DNA of 64,000 nt. Origin: Amaurobius ferox (lineage: Eukaryota > Arthropoda > Arachnida > Araneae > Amaurobiidae). Numbering within the stretch: position 1 is the stretch's first letter; the number at the start of each line of letters is the position of its first letter. Position numbers and translations under genes: made by a program. The notes beneath the pieces were generated by a model. That model did no database searches. It saw only the letters and a program-made list of their open reading frames with translations, and was not told the DNA's origin. Location: assembly GCA_951213105.1 (NCBI GenBank), contig OX578138.1:89275914-89339913 (forward strand), in the 5' to 3' direction. Positions 23,090-34,245 of the stretch are shown piece by piece.

Positions 23090-25720
23090 ATGTAAAACTG
23101 TCTTTTTCCCTCTCAAATACCAAGTCCACATAGTGCCTTAGATATCGAAGTGTATAATTGCATTTTGCTGCTTCTTGGAGTAATTTATTTATACAGCGTT
23201 GCTGTTCCTCTTTTTCTGTATTAAGACGTCTATATCGATTTGAATGATTAATGATAACATTTCTGAATATACCAGTACTTAAATTGGATTTTCAGTCTAT
23301 TATATAATTAATATCGAAATCAAAATTGTCCCTTTTGTCATACATTTTAAAACACATTTTGTCACATTCATTATAGTAAATACTAATATCCAGAAAATCA
23401 ACAGTTCCCTGATTTGTATATTTAGTTTCCAAAAGTTCCAGGCATTTAGGGTAAAACCCAAATTCAATATGATCATGTTGATTTGTATGTCCACTCATCG
23501 TCAACAAAGTGGTAGAATGGCAATTCATTAACCAAATAAGTACCTTGTTCATACTTGTTCAAGTAAATATCTGCAAGCACCGAAGAGCACCCCCCCTCCC
23601 ATTGGGATGCCCTGTATTTGGCGATAAAAACCTATTCCGTTGTGCAGAATGTTTTCAAATAAGACAATATTTATCAGCATTTTATACTGGTAGACTGAGA
23701 TGGTAGATTGGAGATTGTAATGTTCATGAAGCTCCATCAAAATGTCGAATAAATCTTTTAAATTTACGTGATTAAATAGGTCTTTAAAATCGAGGCATCT
23801 GAAAAACATTTTCTACTTTATTCTACTTAATTTGTCAATTAATTCATAAGAATTTAACACCATGCAGGTCCCTTCTTTTTTAATTTCCTTTAGTAATGGA
23901 GTCAGAATAGTAAGTAACTTGGTATTAGCTATAGTAAGGTAAGAACCGCATCCGACTGTCACAGGTCTAAATTTGATCGGTTTTTTATGCATTTTTGGAA
24001 TTAGTACAAGATAAGGAAATTTTACAGATTTTAAATCATGTCCTATTTTTTTATAAAGTGCTTTGATACGGCTTTCCATGGCTTTGCCGGTGGTATTGAT
24101 TTCTTTGTACATACTTTCATTTTCATAACTTTTGCGCAAAGTGTCTACGTAGTATTTTTTGCAGACAAATACGTAATTCGATGGCACTTTATCCATGTAA
24201 GTTATTGCAAATTTTTCTTTCAGGGACTCCATTTCTTGTACTATGTTGTTTTGAAAGGTGTTATGGAAATCTGGATTATAATGTCTTTCGAATCCCTTTA
24301 TTACTTCGTTTCTCCATTTGTAGAAAGTTTGAATGGGGTGACTGTATTTCACCGCCATTATATAAAATCATCCACTTCTTTAGCAAAAGTAAAGGCACTT
24401 CCATAATGCTTTTGATTACGGAATTTTGTTCCCTGTTTTAACAGCAGTTTGATGTCATTATTATCAATCATTTCCAATTTTCCAGTTATTACGTGTCCGT
24501 GTGTGGCGTCAATATCTTTATTAGTGTTTATCTCCCCATCATAGTTACACTTCAAGTCGGAGTAATTGTTTAAATTTTTGCCAATATTATTATAATTGAA
24601 ATATTTTCTGCCGTTAGTCTTAAGATATCTGTAAGTAATCTTAATGTTAATATTGCGTATGGGCAATAATTCATCACACTGTTTTAAAATAGATTTAAAT
24701 GGTATAACGTTATAGGTTTTATTATAAAAGGTAGTAATCATAAATTCCCTTTTATTTGATACAATAGGGCTTTCGTTCAATAAGACGTTCAATTTTTGTG
24801 CTCGTAATTTTAGAAAATTATAAAATACTGCAATATTGGTACATGCTGTATAGCAATTTTGATTTGGGATTATAGGGCGATCGTGCCATTCCCTCCATAG
24901 ACGTTGGATATGAATTTTCTTGATACCGTAAATTCTATTTTTTATCCATGCCGTTTTCACCTGATTATACTGCTTAATTTCTTCAACAAAGGTGTTCAAT
25001 TTCAGTAAAGTTTTCTTATAACTTCTTGCTGTATGGTTATTATTATTTTTACTTCTATCTCCTCCCCTCCATCGTGTAGTTTTTCTTTTATTAGTACAAC
25101 CAATTGGATCATTATGCCGTTTAGTATAGAACTCCAAATTATGTATATTATCAAAGTTAATGGTATTCAATCCAAATGGGAAAAGCGTTCCAAATTCCTT
25201 GATATGTGTGTTTTCCCACCATAAGCGTTCGTTAATTTCAGGAACTATGTCTAGGATGGATATAGATATATTTTCAAAATCATGTTTAGAAAAATGTTGT
25301 AACTCAAAATTGTTGATACTAGAGGAATTTTCACATACTCGTTTGACCTGACTACGGTGCAAGTTGATACATATGTTAAGGGGATTGCAGGTTTGTCCAA
25401 TATAACTCACGTTACAAGTTAAACAAGTAATACAATATATGCATTTGTACACTTTACAAAATATTTTGTATCCAGGGTTTGTACCTTGAATCTGTACCTT
25501 ATTTCCAATTGGACATAATTTGCAGCGCCGAGACTTGCATTTCTTGAATCTATATTGCTTCATGTTACGCATAAAATGTAAATGATCTACTGAATTGGTC
25601 ATCATAGGGAAATATGGATCGTTCGTAGCTTTATTGCATCTGTCTTCATTAGTTACGATTTTTTTTATTCTCTGCTCCTCCATCTTGCACGGATTTAAAA
25701 TATGCCTTAATCGTATTCAT
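23090..25720 (-). pseudogene. PLE GIY-YIG endonuclease plus reverse transcriptase (permuted order)
   Basis: The likely start is at 25720 (MNTIKAYFKS), matching NTIRNYF of copy 2. After a frameshift comes a 441-codon frame (25683-24358). It has a cysteine cluster CKSRRCKLC (residues 49-57), CIYCITCLTCNVSYIGQT (81-98, YIG at 94-96), LHRS with Arg110, and WWEN with the putative catalytic Glu157. The linker has CNY (379-381) and HGHVITG (395-401). The RT follows in 24358-23813 (MDKVPSNYVFVCKKYYVDTL, FPYLVLIPKMHKKP), 23809-23549 (IQGIPMGGG) and beyond. The catalytic FVDD lies at 23508-23497 in another frame, and the final part runs through 23552-23292 to about 23090. Frameshifts and one TGA break the RT. 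It would cut target DNA and copy element RNA. It is now inactive, but the endonuclease frame is long and intact. Confidence 0.85.
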
Positions 25721-25927
25721 ATTCCAAGGTAGCTTGATGTCGATTCTATCGTTCCTGTAAACACTCTCCATTCATTTCCCCCCTTCCTTTATGCCTCCCC
25801 TCTTTTTTCAATCTGTTTTTGTATTTACTATTATATACCTACTAAACATGAAAGTGCGGCATTGCGCCTTAATATTATGCAGTGTTATGATTATGTATTT
25901 TATGTATCGTATTTTGAGAAATTGTTC

Positions 25928-25928
25928 T

Positions 25929-25990
<62 letters not shown>
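25928..25990. repeat. (TA)n array
   Basis: TA repeat beyond the right end of PLE copy 1. Confidence 0.95.
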
Positions 25991-25994
<4 letters not shown>

Positions 25995-27188
25995 AAATTT
26001 TCCAGGATGAAACAAAGAATTAATTCTCGAAAAGAATTTAGCCAACAATATCCGCAAATTTTGCCGAAATCCAATAAAGTTATGTTTACTCCAGTATAGC
26101 ATTGTATCAGTCAGACCTTGAATAGTAGTCAACTGAAATAATTTCGGTACGGCATGTAGTAATTTACTTGTGTCCAACTGTCCGTGACTATGTTCGACTA
26201 CTAATAACTCGAATAATATATCAACTTTTCACTCCATACCATTTTACAATGCATTTATTGCATCTGTAAATTTTAGAAAAATGCATTTCCGAAATTTATG
26301 GCCTGCCCAATTCCTTCTTTCAGGATCGCGTTAGGCCAGAAATGAGAGAACATGCTTAATAGCGTGAAAAGAACAGATATATCTAATACAGCTTTATGTA
26401 CAAAATTTCCGAAACATTCCAAATTTATTTAGGACGAGCCCTATTTCAGTTATTAAGAGTGTTTTTAAGTTTCAACTTTAAAAGTATCCCCATCATCCTC
26501 AATAAATATTTTTATTCTTTGCAGAGAAAAATATAAAATGGAAATTTAATTGAATACTTCGATTACCAGTAATAGTAGTGTTATGAATATAAGCAAATAT
26601 TTTTCATAGTTTGTCAAACTTATGCGAACACCATGCTCCCACAAAGTTGAATACTTATTTCTGTGGTGATAATTTACAACTTGTTGAATTGTTTTTAATT
26701 ATTAAACTACGTTTAATGATGTTGCAATAGTTGAGATAAAAAATAATTATTTTTGAATAAATAAATTTGGTAATTAATTTATACCGATCTCCACTATGCT
26801 TAGAGTAAATAAAAATAATATTAATAATAATAAAGTAATGTGAAATAGCGAAATAATAATTAAACCTATTAATACCTGAAGTACCAACTAGGTATTGAAC
26901 AACAGATATCCTAGCAGTAAAAGGACAGAAAGACTATTTTATATGCTCAAATAATAAAAAGTACAAGCATTTGAAGAAAGTTGAGCTCAAAATGTGAGTT
27001 GAACTCCGTAATTTCTAAGTCTATAACATTTTATAACTTATTGAATTTTATCAAATGCGCTTCACTTTTCAATGAATTCTCGTGTTTGGTGGAATAAAAA
27101 TATTCCCATAATGAAAGCTTATATTATATAGTATATAGCAGTGACTGCAAATAAAAAATAAAAGAGTCTATGAATCCAATTCAAAATA
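25991..27188. other. AT-rich sequence, no feature seen
   Basis: No open frame of note and no repeat that I can match. It is outside the chitin-binding gene, on its 3' side. Confidence 0.4.
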
Positions 27189-28042
27189 CAGGGTGATTAT
27201 AATTAAAGTTGCGATTTTAAAACGCTGTAAATTAAGAACCACTGGTCAGAATGACCTGAAATTTGACATGAGCATACATGAAGCAATGGAATTTTGTTTG
27301 GCGAAGGAAGACAATACTTCAAAAATGTACCGATATACGGCGCTGTATTTTCCAAACACGGGGTGTTGTTAGCCGAAAGAAACTAATAGTCAACTAAAGA
27401 AAACGACAATTTAATCAACATCACTTAATTTAATAATTGATTGAAACATCATGAAAACATGAAGCAAACACCTAATAGGCAAGAAATGTTCAGTATGCTG
27501 TCCACCGTACTCGGCTGCGAGTTAGAAGCGCAAAACAGCATGTTCCACAACAGATCAAAGTGTATCAGAGATGATGCTGTAGATGTTTTGCATAATGCGT
27601 GCTTTTAAGTCGGCTATGTTCGTCAAACCTCCTGAGAGCAGTTAACGCACATTCACCGTTCTGGTAGAGAAGTTTTACGAGCAAAACACGATCCTTCAGT
27701 GACAGAGTCATGACAAGGCACTCAATGAGAATTGCATGTGCTCCTCGTTTTTATCACAACTGTAATATGCGGTGAGCATGCCTAGTCTTAATTATCATAC
27801 CTCCAGATTACAGGTGTGCTTCTATGCGTGGCCTAGCGGCTAATTTTTTTGTTCTTCGTCAAGCAAATTCAATGTTGGATTCATATATTGGCATTTTTTG
27901 GTACATTTTTGAAGTAATTTGTTTTTTCGCCAAACAAAATTTCATTGCTTCACGTATACTCAGGTCAAATTTCAGATCACTCTGACCAGTAGTTCTTACT
28001 TTAAAGCGTTTTCAAATCGCAACTTTAATTACAATCATCCTG
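27189..28042 (-). mobile_element. Internally deleted mariner-type element with about 150-bp inverted ends
   Basis: The left CAGGGTGATTATAATTAAAG and right CTTTAATTACAATCATCCTG are inverted; similarity extends about 150-170 bp inward on both sides (CCAAACAAAATT(C/T)CATTGCTTCA, ATTTTTGAAGTA). TA flanks both ends. Inside on the minus strand, a short N-terminal transposase piece (LSLKDRVLLVKLLYQNGECALTALRRF, near 27720-27640) runs into a C-terminal piece within about 100 bp. The catalytic core is therefore gone. Confidence 0.8.
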
Positions 28043-28185
28043 TATTATAAGGTTTGGTGGAATGTTCGTCAGAGGTACACTAGTTTATAATGAGTTCATT
28101 AAATTATACGTGGTTTTCAAAATATTGGATTTTGAAGCCCTCATTGAGGTTTTTGAAGTGAAAAGTCAGTATTAGTATTTCGAAC
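28043..28185. other. Downstream flank of the chitin-binding gene
   Basis: AT-rich sequence between the deleted mariner and the polyadenylation signals. Confidence 0.4.
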
Positions 28186-28225
28186 TTTATTGACACAGTT
28201 ATAATACAAAAAGCTTTCTTTTATT
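28186..28225 (-). terminator. Polyadenylation signals for the chitin-binding gene
   Basis: AATAAA is present on the minus strand at 28225-28220 and again at 28191-28186, about 160-195 bp past the stop codon at 28382. This fits a short 3' UTR. Confidence 0.6.
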
Positions 28226-28381
28226 TGTAATATAAAGAAAAATGCATTCGCCACAATGAAACCTAAAGGATATCATGATTTACGGTATGAGAGAAAGAAA
28301 TTATACAATACATAAATATAGTATCAATCCAATAAACAACCAAACTATTCAAGTTATTTAAATATAGGGCAAATTATACAA

Positions 28382-29149
28382 TCACTGTTTCCTTATGACT
28401 TTGGTAAAATATACCTTTTTCTTCTTATCCTTACTTGAATACATTAGAGCAGCTGGGGGTTTTCCGTCCACTGATCTGTGTTTTTCGATAATTTGATTTT
28501 CAGTATTGAGGACGAAATCCCTTTTTTCTGTTGATGGAGTATTCCGAGGTTGCATATTTTGTGGTGGTGGTAGTTCTGGTACTACAGGATTAATACGTCT
28601 CATATCGTTTCCAATATATTGTACTTCGGTATCATTTACTTCCTTTGGTGGTTCACTGAGAGTTGCAAGAGGATAGGGAGGAATCTCGTTTTGCACCAGT
28701 CCAGGATAAGGCCGGTCAGGATAAGGCGGTTCAGGATAAGGCCGTTCAGGATAAAGCAGTCCACTGTAAGGATTAGCTACTTGCCACGCTCTTACCTGTG
28801 GTTGTTCGCCACGGTTTACAGAAGGTGGTTTAGAGATCGGTACAATATATGACTCTGGAAATTTTCCTGAATTCGGAAACATGGCTTTTCCGCAAGAACT
28901 TGAATACCCTGGATAGGTACATGTCAAAGTTGCCTGGTTGAATATCGTCAAGTTGCCGCAAAAGAAAGACCACTGAAGTATCTCGGTTCGGCCACCAGGC
29001 TTGGTAAGTGTATGACAGATATGAAAAACTTGGCAGTTGTTATCAACATCAGCATAGTAGCCATTCTTAGTACATTTGAATGTGGTTTTTAACTCCTTTA
29101 TTAGTACTTTTCTGTAGCCAGCAGGAAGTTCATACGCTGCACGTTTGAT
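28382..29149 (-). CDS. Secreted single-domain peritrophin-type chitin-binding protein, main exon (exon 3)
   Basis: An acceptor TTTTTCAG precedes ATCAAACGT at 29149; the 19 codons further upstream in the open frame are intronic. Joined to 40926-40908 and 37065-37028 it gives a 274-residue protein. Residues 1-19 are a signal peptide, followed by KR-AAYELPAGYR, then one chitin-binding type 2 domain with six cysteines (45, 58, 64, 83, 96, 105) and the aromatic pattern YYADV, CQVFHIC and WSFFC. After it comes a Pro/Tyr-rich stretch with PYPERPYPEPPYPDRPYPG repeats (about 150-167) and a charged tail. Such proteins (CPAP1-like) are secreted and bind chitin in cuticle or other extracellular matrices. 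No frame damage is seen. The family assignment is confident; the tissue is unknown. Confidence 0.85.
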   Translation of the reverse strand: MKRAAYELPAGYRKVLIKELKTTFKCTKNGYYADVDNNCQVFHICHTLTKPGGRTEILQWSFFCGNLTIFNQATLTCTYPGYSSSCGKAMFPNSGKFPESYIVPISKPPSVNRGEQPQVRAWQVANPYSGLLYPERPYPEPPYPDRPYPGLVQNEIPPYPLATLSEPPKEVNDTEVQYIGNDMRRINPVVPELPPPQNMQPRNTPSTEKRDFVLNTENQIIEKHRSVDGKPPAALMYSSKDKKKKVYFTKVIRKQ

Positions 29150-29775
29150 CTGAAAAAGTAATTTCAAAATGCATGTCACTGACCAAAATTGACCTTTAGT
29201 ATACATACATCTGTAATGCCTTGAATTTTTCTAGGATAAATTAAATATATGTATTTACTGGAAAAATATTCAAACATATTTTTAAAGGACGGTTTTCAAA
29301 AGATGTGCTGTCTTACATTTACAGTAAATGCAATATGTATTTGAAAATGAAACCACTTCGTAAATAAATAGATTGAAATACATAATTTGAAAATAAATAA
29401 TTCGAAACTAAATGTGACAGATCAATCACTATAATAAAAGAAAAATTAAACTAATGAAAATTGATTTTTTTTTCAAAAATAAATATTAAATTATTGTAAA
29501 TATTAAAGTTACATTAAGTTATTATTTAAAAATAAATTTCTTGAAAGTTACTCTACTATTTATCAATGAACTCACTGGTTAATAATACTTATATACTAAT
29601 TTCTTATGTCTATAAACTTCTAGTTCAATTCCTCTTTTTAATAATTTCTTTTTAGTTTTTGAACTGAGTCAATTCGCTAGATTTATTATTGATTTTTTTT
29701 TCTACTGGGCGTATTTCTCTAAATTTGTTTCGATAACGACTGAATCTTCTATTTATCGCTAATCTTTTTTTCACT
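29150..29775 (-). other. Intron 2 of the chitin-binding gene, 3' portion
   Basis: AT-rich, no repeats recognised. The intron as a whole runs 37027-29150 and holds the LINE relic, tandem repeats and Helentron-like elements listed separately. Confidence 0.6.
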
Positions 29776-29930
29776 TTCATTACATACATATAAAAATGTA
29801 TCAGTATTCTGACGAAGTCCAGAATTCAAATTCCAGTTTTCAACGTAAAAGCACGTTTGAAGCGTCCCTAAATACGAGGCGAATGTTTTATAGGTGATGC
29901 TTGTGTGTGGTATGTGCATGTATGTTATTG
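29776..29930 (+). mobile_element. Helentron-like family A fragment (5' part)
   Basis: It starts with a decayed ACTTTCATTACATACATATAAAAATGTA palindrome and has the CCAGAATTCAAATTCCAGTTTTC...GCACGTTTGAAGCGTCCCT block leading into a TG-rich stretch. The rest is missing. Confidence 0.5.
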
Positions 29931-30000
29931 TGTGTCTGGTATGCGCATAACTGTTTGTATGTGCGGAATATATATGTATGTTTGTGTGCGGATTCAAAAC

Positions 30001-31402
30001 ATGGACACCGAGGCGATAGGTCGTGTTGAAGTGAGCTTCCCAGCTACAATTGCGGAGAGTGATTCCCGGTCGCGCCGGAGATTGTGTGTGTGGAGATGAG
30101 CAGAGAGAAAAGCCAAGCTGACAAGATAGAATTCGCTGACATGAGGATGAAACTGAACCGCATGAACAAGGAGCTGAAGAAGATGGCTGAATTGCTGGGA
30201 TGTGGTAAGTGCAGTTTAACCATACCCTCTCCCTCCAACTGTTGAGGAACCGGCTCTTAAAGTCACCGATTCTAACTTAAACTTATCTTCCAACGATGAT
30301 TCTATTAAAAATGAAATTTATCCTAATCCTACTAATGGGAAAATTTCAGAAATTAAAACAAAATGACTTAAAAATAAATTCAACCAGGGCGTCCTTGAGG
30401 CTACTAGACAAATTAAAAATATAAATTTAAATAATCCTATTTCTAATAATAAAAACAACTCTAAAACTAATGATAGCATTAAGCAATCAAATAAAAGAAC
30501 ATTCAGTGGAGGATTTACTCCACTTTCTTACACGGATGCCTATGGATTTAGTTACACGGTCTCCAGACCAGTCACTGATAAATTACCGACTAAGAATTCT
30601 GAGGCGGGGAAAATCAACGGAAGAAACTGCAAAGACCGGACCCGAGAAGGACGGACACACGACAACTGCACCGATACCCCCGCTTCCTATGTTAATCAGC
30701 CCATCGCAGCCTGACTGGTCCTCAATCCTATTCAATCTAAAAGATTTTGCCCCGAAGATTGTCCCGGTCTTGAACCGGCAATTCTTCAGAGTCTTCGTCA
30801 TTTCTGACGAAAACTATGGATTTAAATTTAACCACTAAATATATGGAAGCTATGGGATTTTCGATCTTAAATAACTTTCGACTGACCAAGAGAGGGAGCA
30901 AACAGCTCCTCCTTCTCCATTACCTTCAGATAGCGCCCGGTACTAACCCGGAGGATCTGTATGCGATTGATCGAATGTTAGGCACGGCAGTGAAGCTGGA
31001 ACCCTACACTGGACGCAAAAGTTCTGTTAACTAATGTTATGGCTGTAACGGATTTTACCATTGCAGTCTAGCATGTAACCTACCATTGCGTTGCCTAAAG
31101 TGTGGAGGACCCCACACCCCAAAAGCATGTAATGCAATCTACCTTTACTGCTACAATTACAGCGGTCAGCAAGCTGCTAACTGGCGCGGTTGCCCGAAAA
31201 ACTCAAACAACTCGACTTTGTCCAACAAGAATACGACACATCATCAGAAATTTGACGCTAATACTAGCTCCCCCTAGGATTAAACCCTAAGAACCAAAGA
31301 CGTCCTTTCCGACACACTGGCATGAAGCCAAATAAGTTGTCCGCTATCGTTTCTGGCAAAACCCATGAACAAGCCGCCCCTCCTGCCAATACAATATTTT
31401 AA
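30001..31402 (+). pseudogene. LINE (jockey-like) ORF1 gag-type protein relic
   Basis: Read across frames, it gives an N-terminal coiled-coil-like stretch (MSREKSQADKIEFADMRMKL, near 30096), FTPLSYTDAYGF..., then LPMLISPSQPDWSSILFNLKDFAPKI (near 30690). A core follows (QFFRVFVISDENY, YMEAMGFSILNNFRLTKRGS, LLLHYLQIAPGTNPEDLYAIDRML), ending in CCHC-type zinc knuckles: CYGCNGFYHCSLAC (near 31030-31080), RCLKCGGPHTPKAC (31089-31130) and CYNYSGQQAANWRGCPKN with one Cys lost. This is the nucleic-acid-binding ORF1 of jockey-group LINEs in arthropods. Stops and frameshifts break it, and no ORF2 follows. It lies in intron 2 of the chitin-binding gene. Confidence 0.75.
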
Positions 31403-32815
31403 AATATTCAATATTTAAATGAAATTTTGCAAATTACACGATACTTACTGTCTGTTTGGTGAAATAAAGATACGTCTTTAATATCACAGGAGGTCAAAGA
31501 CCCTCAAATCGGTTTATTTTCTGAATTTCACGAATTTTAGCCGAATAGAATGACACTTTAAAGTATATCTGATTGTGAACATTGAATTTAAATGAATGAG
31601 TGACTCTCTGGGGGAAGTGCAGTACATTCTAATAACATTAAAATACGAAAGATACTCAATTACTTCTTTTAAAAACGTATTTGATATCCCATTGCGGATA
31701 CATCGTGGCTATAGGTGCATCGCAGAAACCAATTGTTACTTAATGAATCTATGTATATTACTAAAAGCTGTGGATTTTTTTTAATCTGTTCAGAAAAAAA
31801 TGCATATTTTGAAATCCAACCTCCCTGCGAAGCTACAACATATATTATGAAAATTCATAATGTAACTTGGATAAAATAAATTGAACTGATTAACCAGGGG
31901 ATCTTTTTGCAAAATCATACGTAATTTTAAACGGTCCAACCTTGTTATAGCTACCCTCTCTATCATATGATTGACCACAAGTCACTGTTCGACTTATTGT
32001 TTATTTAGCACAACGTAATACTCGGAAAAGGAATCCATGCACGATGGATACTATTATGCAGTAGAAATACATTGCTTGTTACTTATTTATCACCATTACA
32101 TAACATAGCTTTAATTACATGTTAATGAAAAAAATTAGTGTTTTGCAAATGAAAGAAGTAAGAAACTAAATTTAAACCCCATAAATTCGTAGAAATACAC
32201 AACATGATCTTCTGAAAATATCATTTTAAAACATGAATACTGCTAAACATGTAAATGGTTCTTAAGGTTTATAGGTTTCAATAAACATTTTTTTTTCTTA
32301 CGCTTAGGAATTAAGAGCACTTTTATAGAACTAGAGTATTTTTTCCAAGAGGACTAAGACCCTAAAATTTTGATATTTGAATGAAATTTATCAAATTACA
32401 CGATACTTAACAAATTTTCGGGAAACTGTTCAATATTTAAATGAAATTTACCAAATTGCATGATACTTAGTGGTTGTTTGAGGAATTAGAGGTTTTTTAA
32501 TGTTATAGGCGGTCTAAGACTCATATTTTCTTTTAAAATTATGATTTTTGAATGAAATTTAGTAAATAGCACAGTACTTCCAAGGGGTCTAAGATCCTAA
32601 AATGCCAATAATTTAGTGAATTGTTTGGTACTGATCGAAAATTTGCGGAAATTGGGGTGTGTTTCTAGTGTTAAAGGGGACCCTAAGACCCATATTTCCT
32701 TTTAAAATTATAACATTTTAATGAAATTTACCAAATTTCATGATACTTGGTGAAGTTTTAAATTTACAAGTATAATGAATAACTACAGTACTGTGATAAT
32801 TTAAAAAATTTGGTG
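31403..32815. repeat. Diverged tandem repeat region
   Basis: The motif AATGAAATTT(A/T)(C/G)CAAATTACACGATACTTA recurs near 31425, 32385, 32440, 32550 and 32730, with AGGGGTCTAAGACCCTA-like links. This gives an irregular array of units of roughly 110-170 bp, densest in 32335-32770. The middle part (31560-32330) shows nothing I can name. No coding potential; part of intron 2. Confidence 0.55.
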
Positions 32816-32821
32816 TGTGCA

Positions 32822-32823
<2 letters not shown>

Positions 32824-32860
<37 letters not shown>
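32824..32860. repeat. (TA)n array
   Basis: Short TA tract directly next to a Helentron-like family B element. Confidence 0.9.
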
Positions 32861-32862
<2 letters not shown>

Positions 32863-33250
32863 GGGTTTTTTTCTTTTCTGAATCGTACCAAAATTTATCG
32901 TTACAAGGTTAACCTGCAAGTGATACCTGTCAAATGTTGCGACATTTGTTTTATTAGTTTTTCAGCTAAAGTGGATAAAGACAATTTTTGTGGGCATTTC
33001 GCAAAAGAGAGGGTTCCTTTACTCCGAATCGTACCAAATTCTAATCAGCACCAGGGTAACTCTCAATGGACTTTTTCATTTAGAGTGGATCTGTACAGGC
33101 TGACTGACAGACACACAGACGTTATGCTAAAACAGTTTACCGTATTCTAGAGATTCCAAAACGTACAGATCCATCGAAACCTCGAGTTGCTATTTTTGGC
33201 GCGATTCTAATATTTTCCCTATACTCTACCATGTATTGCAGGGAAAGTAA
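32861..33250 (-). mobile_element. Helentron-like family B copy
   Basis: In minus orientation it begins TACTTTCCCTGCAATACATG with the matching TATAGGGAAA, then ATTAGAATCGCGCC, the TCTGTGTGTCTGTCAGTCAG motif and the CTGGTGCTGATTAGAATTTGGTAC block (twice). It is inserted at the border of a family C fragment. Confidence 0.65.
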
Positions 33251-33261
33251 ATATTTCAGCA

Positions 33262-33360
33262 CTGAATGCATCACATTTTAGAGATGTTTAAAATTCAATT
33301 CAGTTCCAACTTAAAGTGCTTTAATCGTTGCTTTATGCATGATTGATCTTTCTTGTTTTA
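33262..33360 (+). mobile_element. Helentron-like family C, 3' fragment
   Basis: It has CACATTTTAGAGATGTTTAAA and the 3' hairpin CTTTATGCATGATTGATCTT followed by TCTTGTTTT. Only the terminal 100 bp is present. Confidence 0.5.
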
Positions 33361-33548
33361 AAAGCCATCGATCTTTCAGCAAACTACCTAATTTTTAAAT
33401 GAATGTTTGAAAAATTCATAAAAAATTCAAGACATTTAATACTGAAAACTAATTAAACCAATTTCAGAACGCTAGCACGAAACGGTCTAGAAATATTACG
33501 CATTTTCAAAATAAATATATTAAAAATATTACATGAAATTAGAAACAA

Positions 33549-34245
33549 GAAAGATCAATCATGCATAAAACATTGATTAAGAAACACTTTCCAACTAATT
33601 TACAATTTTATTTAAATATCTATAAAATGCGATACATTCAGCACTGTTATTTTTTAAATTGCACAATACTAGAATAATATATTATACTTGGAATCTTAAA
33701 CCTTCATCAAAAAAGTCAATGCTATAAATCGTCAGCTTTTCTATGTGAAATCAATGAATATTTTATTCATATCACTTATATGTCAGCCTCCAGAGCAAGG
33801 TAATTTTGAGTGAAAAACAATTCAGCAATTCTTATACAACTCATCTTGCAATCGCTTGATTTGTTTATGTACTGCATACTACAGAAATTAGGCTTCGTTG
33901 TAGGAATAATGAAAGATGTGCGATCATTTAAAATAAAAATAAAATATTATACTTGCGTTGGCACAGAATTTGGATACACAGATAATATGCAAAATTGAAG
34001 CGGATTAAGGATGGATGCAACATTAAATATAAATTTAAACGCTCTTTAAACACCACGATTTTTACATGGGAAAAAAATGAAAGTTCTATTTTCTTTTGAA
34101 ATAAGTCACGTAATCTCTTCATATATTGTGGGGGTGATTAATATTTTAATTTTTATTTAAAACACTAACCTAACATATTTTGCTGAATTTTTTTTACACA
34201 TTTTACGTTATAATTTGAATATTTCCTAATATTTAAGTAATAGTA
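33549..34245 (-). mobile_element. Helentron-like family C copy, 5'-truncated
   Basis: It begins (3' end, inverted) AAGAAAGATCAATCATGCAT and matches 49728-50400 and 60168-61100 through TGAATATTTTATTCATATCA, ATTAGGCTTCGTTGTAG and GATGGATGCAAC. The TGTCTGTC-bearing 5' part is absent. Confidence 0.6.

Larger units (their letters stand above)
22771..25832 (-). mobile_element. Penelope-like element, Naiad-type, nearly full length, with 87-bp inverted ends
   Basis: It is bounded by inverted copies of about 87 bp (22771-22857 and 25745-25832), both with GTTCCTGTAAAC, CATTCATTTCCCCCTTCC and TTTGTATTTACTA. The left end abuts (TA)n and another (TA)n lies 95 bp beyond the right end. The coding order on the minus strand is N-terminal endonuclease, linker, then reverse transcriptase. 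The 3' side carries the GC-rich module at 22863-22932. Confidence 0.85.

Noticed and set aside
24356..24360. TAATG stop-start overlap between the two PLE frames, as used for coupled translation in some LINEs
   Set aside because: The homologous copy at 16550 reads through as one frame (NYIQGAAVKYS), so this is more simply a one-base frameshift.
28619..28852. Plus-strand frame over the Pro/Tyr repeats
   Set aside because: Shadow of the minus-strand chitin-binding exon.
29150..29206. Start codon at 29206 for the chitin-binding protein
   Set aside because: The stretch lies upstream of a good acceptor (TTTTTCAG), has no clean signal peptide and is outcompeted by the exon 1 and 2 join.
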